Positions 59,449 to 64,000 of a stretch of 64,000 nt of DNA are shown here, one piece after another. The stretch comes from Siphonodentalium dalli (taxonomy: Eukaryota; Mollusca; Scaphopoda; Gadilida; Siphonodentaliidae): assembly GCA_032622095.1 (NCBI GenBank), contig CP136065.1, positions 21,688,134 to 21,752,133 on the forward strand. Reading direction: 5' to 3'. A program made the position numbers and the translations under genes. The notes under the pieces were generated by a model that was not told the DNA's origin, searched no databases, and saw only the letters and a list, made by a program, of their open reading frames with translations. Numbering within the stretch: the stretch's first letter is position 1; each line of letters begins with the position of its first letter.

Positions 59449-59685
59449 ATGGACTCTGAACGTGTATCAGAAAAGTGGGATTGGTTGGGTCAGAAGGTTC
59501 CGAGGTCCGAAATGGTGTATTTCTGCCAGATGTTTATAATCTATATTGAAATCATCACAGCTATTGTAAATTTATCACTAGATAAGGAGCCTAAAACTTT
59601 ATGGGTTTCTCTGTTGAGTTCTGGTATTGGTATCGCCCTGCCTACACCTACAATAGTTAATAAGCCCACCCCGGTACGAGTATAA
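59449..59685 (+). CDS. Small membrane protein of the virus-like element
   Basis: ATG at 59449 opens 78 codons (an in-frame GTG lies 12 nt upstream). An N-terminal charged stretch MDSERVSEKWDWLGQKVPRS is followed by two hydrophobic segments, YFCQMFIIYIEIITAIVNL and LWVSLLSSGIGIALP. It lies 36 nt after the RING stop on the same strand. It looks like a genuine small two-helix membrane protein. I have an unverified impression of similar short ORFs in Polinton/adintovirus genomes, and no function is assigned. Confidence 0.55.
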   Translation: MDSERVSEKWDWLGQKVPRSEMVYFCQMFIIYIEIITAIVNLSLDKEPKTLWVSLLSSGIGIALPTPTIVNKPTPVRV

Positions 59686-59723
59686 AAGACATAACATTTT
59701 AAATATATGTTTACTACACCGAA

Positions 59724-59918
59724 ATGGTACGTTATACAAACTTTGTTATTTCTGGCAATATGGGTTTTAAACCCAACCTGGTGCAGCTTACTAATAAATT
59801 GTGTAATACTGTATACAACTCTAAAATAATGATATGGAAAAATAGATTGATCGGTGGATGTTGCTGGGTGTACAGAAATGGTCAACAATTATTTCAAGAA
59901 CCTGTAATACATTTATGA
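59724..59918 (+). CDS. Small ORF of unknown function
   Basis: 64 codons from ATG 59724, 38 nt after the preceding ORF and on the same strand. Mixed composition with a Cys pair in RLIGGCCWVYRNG; no signal peptide or known domain. Its position in a compact same-strand series, in DNA otherwise unlike the host introns, is the main support. It ends 90 bp before the last recognisable polymerase exon on the other strand. Confidence 0.4.
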   Translation: MVRYTNFVISGNMGFKPNLVQLTNKLCNTVYNSKIMIWKNRLIGGCCWVYRNGQQLFQEPVIHL

Positions 59919-60008
59919 TTAATGTGTGCAATACACTCAGTTAGGTTCGATAAAGTGTGAAATATAGATATTTATCAATGATAATATGGTAAATGAAGAG
60001 CGTCATAC

Positions 60009-60251
60009 CTATCGACGTATGATGCGAAAAGACCACCCTGCTTTGTATCTCTATCGCATTGACTCGTTCGGTCCCAATGCATGATCTCGTAAATTTTGAT
60101 GATGGTGTATTCTTTTTCTAAGGCCATTTCAATCTCTGGAATAGCCCAAGTCCCTGTAATCTCCCTCAGTCTGTCATTGTGCTCGCATGGGGAAGGATTT
60201 TCACTTTCCATACAACTCCTGCATAGACCGAATTTCAGCTTACCATTCGAC
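60009..60251 (-). pseudogene. Polinton-type DNA polymerase B, exon 7 (last recognisable)
   Basis: After acceptor 'taaatcttcag' the exon reads SNGKLKFGLCRSC, CEHNDRLREITGTWAIPEIE and KIYEIMHW, up to FASYVDR before donor 'AG|gtatga'. It continues exon 6 in frame. This is the segment just after the SLYP motif in protein-primed PolB. If the donor is not used, the frame stops at 59975. Motifs B and C (the KxxxNSxYG and DTDS types) should follow at lower coordinates, but the next 1.4 kb on this strand holds none, so the catalytic palm is truncated. Confidence 0.88.
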
Positions 60252-60370
60252 CTGAAGATTTAAAAAAACAACTTAGGTTCGTGCTTTGTGAGTGGTAGTG
60301 CTAAGGGATGAGAGGTAAAATATTATAATAATATAGCGAGTGGGTAATATAGAAGGTACGATATGTTTAC

Positions 60371-60507
60371 CTAACGGGTAATACAGGATGAAACAGTCCT
60401 CTCGGGGGCAGTACTTTCACTCTGGCTATTCCGAAATAAGCTGATAGGTCTTTGAAGTCTGTGTATATCCTGGTAGGGTGTCCAACTGGGTATTTAGCGT
60501 ATTTGTT
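60371..60507 (-). pseudogene. Polinton-type PolB, exon 6
   Basis: 137 nt between acceptor 'ctcatttcag' and donor 'AG|gtaaac'. It reads NKYAKYPVGHPTRIYTDFK and then FGIARVKVLPPRGLFHPVLP, the highly conserved Polinton/adintovirus sequence following motif A. It joins exon 5 in phase 0. Confidence 0.95.
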
Positions 60508-60658
60508 CTGAAATGAGTATTACATCATTATATGAGTAATGAATACATTTGTTTTTTTTGAGTAATGAATGCATTTTTTTTTTTTTTTAAATAAATTAAT
60601 TAAAAATTTGTTTTATTTTGTTTCAATAGTTATGTATGTAACCGACTAAGTCACGTAC

Positions 60659-60747
60659 CTGGTATGGGTATAAGCTCGTATAATCTTTATATAGTATCGT
60701 CTCCTGATTCTGGACGTTGTGCATTAATTTTACAGCGTTAGTCCTAC
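60659..60747 (-). pseudogene. Polinton-type PolB, exon 5 (motif A)
   Basis: 89 nt between acceptor 'attcctttag' and donor 'CAG|gtacgt'. It encodes RTNAVKLMHNVQNQE and DYTSLYPYQ, the polymerase motif A (DxxSLYP) whose Asp binds a catalytic metal. The first codon is completed by exon 4 (GG|R). Confidence 0.95.
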
Positions 60748-60857
60748 CTAAAGGAATAATTAATACATTAAATAAATATAATCGATTAAGAAAATCGTAT
60801 GAGTAAATTTTTATGTAGGATGTCAATTTTTTAGATAATATGAGTGATGTAACGTAC

Positions 60858-61120
60858 CTCCGTAAAATGCATCTCTAGCTTGAAGCGGCGGCATAGTATC
60901 TGATTTTGCTATGAAGTCTTTTATACGTGGCAAAGATGTCTTGACTGAATCCCATTCATGTCCCCAAATTGTAACTAACTTAAAACCGGATGCTCTAATG
61001 AATATTTCATTTTTCATCGTCATCATGTATAAGTCGTGCATATAGTAAGTTTAGTCAATGGGTGCTTTTGTTGATGTCTTTGCTTGTCGTAGAAGATTTT
61101 GCAGCCGTGATATACGCAAC
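60858..61120 (-). pseudogene. Polinton-type PolB, exon 4 (frameshifted)
   Basis: 263 nt between acceptor 'ttctaattaaaag' and donor 'GAG|gtacgt'. The first part, in frame with exon 3, reads CVYHGCKIFYDKQRHQQKH. From 61041 a different frame reads MHDLYMMTMKNEIF, LVTIWGHEWD and PLQARDAFYGG, joining exon 5. A one-base-equivalent shift lies just above 61041. Both parts follow the family's order, so this is one exon with a lesion and not two genes. It cannot give full-length protein as written. Confidence 0.88.
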
Positions 61121-61255
61121 CTTTTAATTAGAAAATAATAGCAATTATTACACATTGGGATTCGAATAATGGTTGAAAATATATTTGTCACAGACGTATT
61201 TAGAAGGCTTTTTTTTCCTATATTTTTACAATCAGTATAAAGAGCGTTTACTCAC

Positions 61256-61924
61256 CATTAAATTCGAAACAAGTGTTGGTTTCTGCGCAGAAGCCATCAA
61301 CCTTCATTCTCGAGCCAGGTAGTTTCATTTCTCCACCATTTCTGGCGTGTTGAATACGTATACCTCTTTGTTGAGCTTCATAATCTAACCAATGTATTGA
61401 GGTTAAGGAATGATTTGCTAGAGGCGTAGTCTTCACTTTAGCTAATGGCGAGCTGATGAATCTCTCATCGGTGATGGTATAATTATCTAGAGGGCGCCAC
61501 TCATCATCTATTAAAATTTTAATCTCATCATTCATTTTGGTCATTTTGATATCTCTTAACTCTGTACCATCCTCATCCGTCAGATTAACCTCGTACGTTT
61601 CTTCCAGGAATAGAGTTTTATAAGCCGCCATACATGCACCCGATATGGTGGTATATTGAAAGGGGTCAACATTATTCTCTGTGACGTCCAAAAACATTTT
61701 CCGAAATGACAAACAAGATCTTCTTAATATATCCACGTCACTTTGACAATAAGCCATTAATTCCTCTCGGAGATTGAACACACATTCTGTTTTGCTGTCT
61801 AACCATCTCAAAAATGTATTCCTGTTATCCGTAGACATGGTGTCTGCGGCGTATTTGGATGCGTCCGGATAAACACCGATATATGCCTGGTTCTCCTCTG
61901 TATTGAAGTAATGCGGGAAATAAC
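61256..61924 (-). pseudogene. Polinton-type PolB, exon 3 (exonuclease region)
   Basis: 669 nt between acceptor 'tctcccccccttcag' and donor 'G|gtgagt'. It begins YFPHYFNTEENQAYIGVYPD and includes RNTFLRWLDSK, then ELMAYCQSDVDILRRSCLSF, the third 3'-5' exonuclease motif (YxxxD type). Further on are DPFQYTTISGACMAAYK and MKVDGFCAETNTCFEFNG. It joins exons 2 and 4 in frame. Confidence 0.96.
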
Positions 61925-62079
61925 CTGAAGGGGGGAGAAATATATTAAAGTTTAAATTTTATATAGTAATACAAATTAACCCTGATGCATTTAGACGGCT
62001 AAACTGTTTATGACTGATGTGACAATATTTAGGTCTATGGAGGTTGTACACACACACATTTAGTTAAAAGTATTCTTAC

Positions 62080-62579
62080 CTTTTTTGAGCTCCTCCAATC
62101 CGAAACATTTAGGTAGTTTTCTTAGAGCCATATTTAAAAAGTTCAAGGAATCAATGAGCCGTATGTTGTGTTTGGCTGTTAGCAACATAATCTTGGAACC
62201 ACTGTATATAAGGTTCGTTGGATGTGTTCCTCTATCAATTAGAAAGTCCAACAGGAACACAGCGTCATATGCTTTTGAATTGTGAGCGATAACTGTAAAA
62301 AAATTATGTGCTTTATTAAATAACCATTCGCCGAATTCTTGTAAGGTAGTGGGACCTCGAGCCGTAAAGCATCTTTTACCACAACCGTCACACGGTGTCG
62401 AAACGAAATCACCGTCCGGACCTATTTTACAACATTTTTCACAACGGGAACCACAGTCGTTACATTGAGATAGTTCATTAACTGGTTCATCTTGGCACAA
62501 ATCACAAGCAGTCTGAGCCACCACTAAATTAGGTATGTGTCTATTCAGACCACAGTAAGGCAATTTGCAAGCCAAGCAT
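62080..62579 (-). pseudogene. Polinton-type PolB, exon 2 (exonuclease region)
   Basis: 500 nt between acceptor 'tttgtttattttcag' and donor 'AAAAG|gtaaga'. It encodes CLACKLPYCGLNRHIPNLVV, a Cys-rich insert (CNDCGSRCEKCCKIG and CDGCGKRCF), then FGEWLFNKAH, FTVIAHNSKAYDAVFLLDFL (second exonuclease motif), SGSKIMLL and SLNFLNMALRKLPKCFGLEE. Frame is open throughout. The intron to exon 3 is 155 bp. Confidence 0.96.
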
Positions 62580-62990
62580 CTGAAAATAAACAAACAGTTT
62601 CGCTTTAATATATATTGATTACCACATAGAGGTATACTTCTTTGATTTATCAGGTACATACTGCTTCGATTTAGGTATAAAAACCAATAAATCAGGATAT
62701 CACTGTATACCACACTAGCTTTATATCGCCTATAACTCCTCGCAGCCGGTGAATAATTGGCTGTGTGCATTAAGCCTGTCTCTGCTAGACTGCATGCGGT
62801 TGGGGGTAAGCTGCGCATAACAGGTGAATTATTGGCTGCGTTGTGTGGAGACGTCTTATACCTTCGTAAGGGGTATGTTTGCTATGTATGAATATAATTT
62901 CGATGAGTGGGAGATTTATCAAACTGAGGCACGGTGGTCTTAATTTGTTAACGGCCGTGGTACACATTAGTACAATTTATAGAAACTTAC

Positions 62991-63065
62991 TGCAAACAAG
63001 TGGTGCAGGTGTCCCCATTAACACAGATGGCACAAGGACTGGACTTGTAGCACTCCCCAGGTTCT
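62991..63065 (-). pseudogene. Polinton-type PolB, exon 1 (first visible)
   Basis: About 75 nt ending at donor 'CA|gtaagt'. It reads PGECYKSSPCAICVNGDTC and TTCL, and its last two bases complete a Gln codon with the first base of exon 2. The upstream boundary is uncertain: an AG near 63053-63065 could be the acceptor, and an in-frame stop lies just beyond. The N-terminal part of the gene, with the first exonuclease motif, was not found. Confidence 0.6.
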
Positions 63066-64000
63066 AACCATTAAGTTGGAATTCTCGGAAACACGTTGAT
63101 GAAATTTATTGTACAAATATTTACAACATCACATCAGGCGGCCACGGAGAAAAATATAATAACATGACTTCTCGCTATCTGAGCAAGAGTCGGAACAAGA
63201 GTCTGTCCCAGAGTTTGGTTCTCCTAGTATATATCCGCTGAAAAGGACAACGCCCCTAGCCCATCAAATGTCGTGATTGCTGGGAACATGTGTCGCTTAC
63301 ATCAAACCAGATGGACAATTAATAATCCGCTTTGACAAAGCATTTAACTCCAAAAGTCAACGACCCATAATTATAGGTCATCCACTCAGAGCTATAATTC
63401 CCAGCAATTTAGGACACCAGACTTATCAGCTAAAGACATTGAACTTTCAGCTAAAATTAACCCTACTTACCTAACTCGTAGTGGTCGAAAGTATTACATA
63501 ACTCTCATCACCTTTTTCAAGATTTTTGTCCTAAGACAAAAAACTTGATAATTCCGTGAGTGGAGATCCAAACTATCCCATTTGGAATATACATTTAACA
63601 CAATAAAACATAAATTTTAACACATGAATGTCATAATCCGAATCGTCGATAGCAGGAATTGTTCCGAACAGGAGAATGGCACCATCCTGGAATATTAGCT
63701 TCTCATTCCGTGTTGGGAGTCAATAGTGGCCTCCCTATTAACTCCGTTCGTCCTGGCTTCATTCCGAATATCCAGCGATTCCAGATCCAAACGATAGAGG
63801 CGTCGATCCCATCGTCATAGCTTTGTTCAAATAATCGCCTTGTGTCGGTACGAAAATTGGAATGAATTTCAATTTGACCTTGAATTCGGGCGACATTTGA
63901 CAAAGGATCAATATGGTTTAATATCCAGAATTTGACTTCATGTGGAGGGTTATATTTGCCTTGTTTCGATACGAAAGATGAATAAAGTTCAACTCGATCT
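63066..64000. other. Upstream of the polymerase gene, unassigned
   Basis: A possible - strand terminal exon sits at about 63136-63237 (acceptor 'gttgtccttttcag', reading GYILGEPNSGTDSCSDSCS, stop, and AATAAA near 63108). A possible small exon lies near 63474-63530 with donor gtaagt, but it is not open in a useful frame. A - strand ORF at 63703-63903 has no known motif. None is assigned. Confidence 0.3.

Noticed and set aside
63703-63903. 66-codon - strand ORF upstream of the polymerase
   Set aside because: Does not resemble any Polinton gene I know; kept only as unassigned sequence.

Overview
The window is eukaryotic, most likely from a marine invertebrate. It is AT-rich, intron-rich and crowded with repeats. 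The one host gene I recognise carries SRCR and MAM domains on short phase-1 exons, a combination common in lophotrochozoan and invertebrate-deuterostome genomes. I cannot fix the phylum. There are no bacterial-style operons, rRNA genes, credible tRNA genes or CRISPR arrays. Most long ORFs are chance or repeat-derived.

Layout. 1-5213 is one copy of a roughly 5 kb segmental duplication whose second copy is 52.7-58.6 kb. The copies differ by precise insertions: a Penelope-like retroelement piece in copy 1, and a 161-bp tandem-repeat element in copy 2. 8.4-17.7 kb is a tandem duplication (period about 5.1 kb), and each unit carries a complete two-exon group A SRCR domain. 19.6-25.2 kb and 45.3-48.2 kb are another duplicated pair; each ends in a short Thr/Pro/Ser-rich linker exon, and the first copy holds a 5'-truncated non-LTR retrotransposon. 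A MAM domain is split between 31601-32019 and 44897-44987. The intron between these two exons carries a 9.4 kb inverted repeat (34.5-43.9 kb) filled with a 42-bp minisatellite and two TIR elements. The inferred + strand host gene therefore reads SRCR, SRCR, linker, MAM, linker. Its start, signal peptide and end are not visible.

From 58.6 kb the content changes abruptly. A + strand BIR/RING inhibitor-of-apoptosis-like gene with one frameshift is followed by two small ORFs. Converging on them from the - strand is a Polinton/Maverick (adintovirus-like) protein-primed DNA polymerase B gene. At least seven of its exons join in frame across six GT-AG introns. It has an internal frameshift and lacks the catalytic C-terminal half. 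This is the remains of an integrated virus-like element, or of a host-modified derivative of one.

The rest is mobile DNA: a CAGTAATGCCC-ended MITE family with eleven copies, a TTAA-flanked piggyBac-like MITE, three copies of a foldback TIR element, several 120-186 bp tandem arrays, and a CR1/L2-like 3' fragment. Long stretches hold nothing recognisable and are listed as such.
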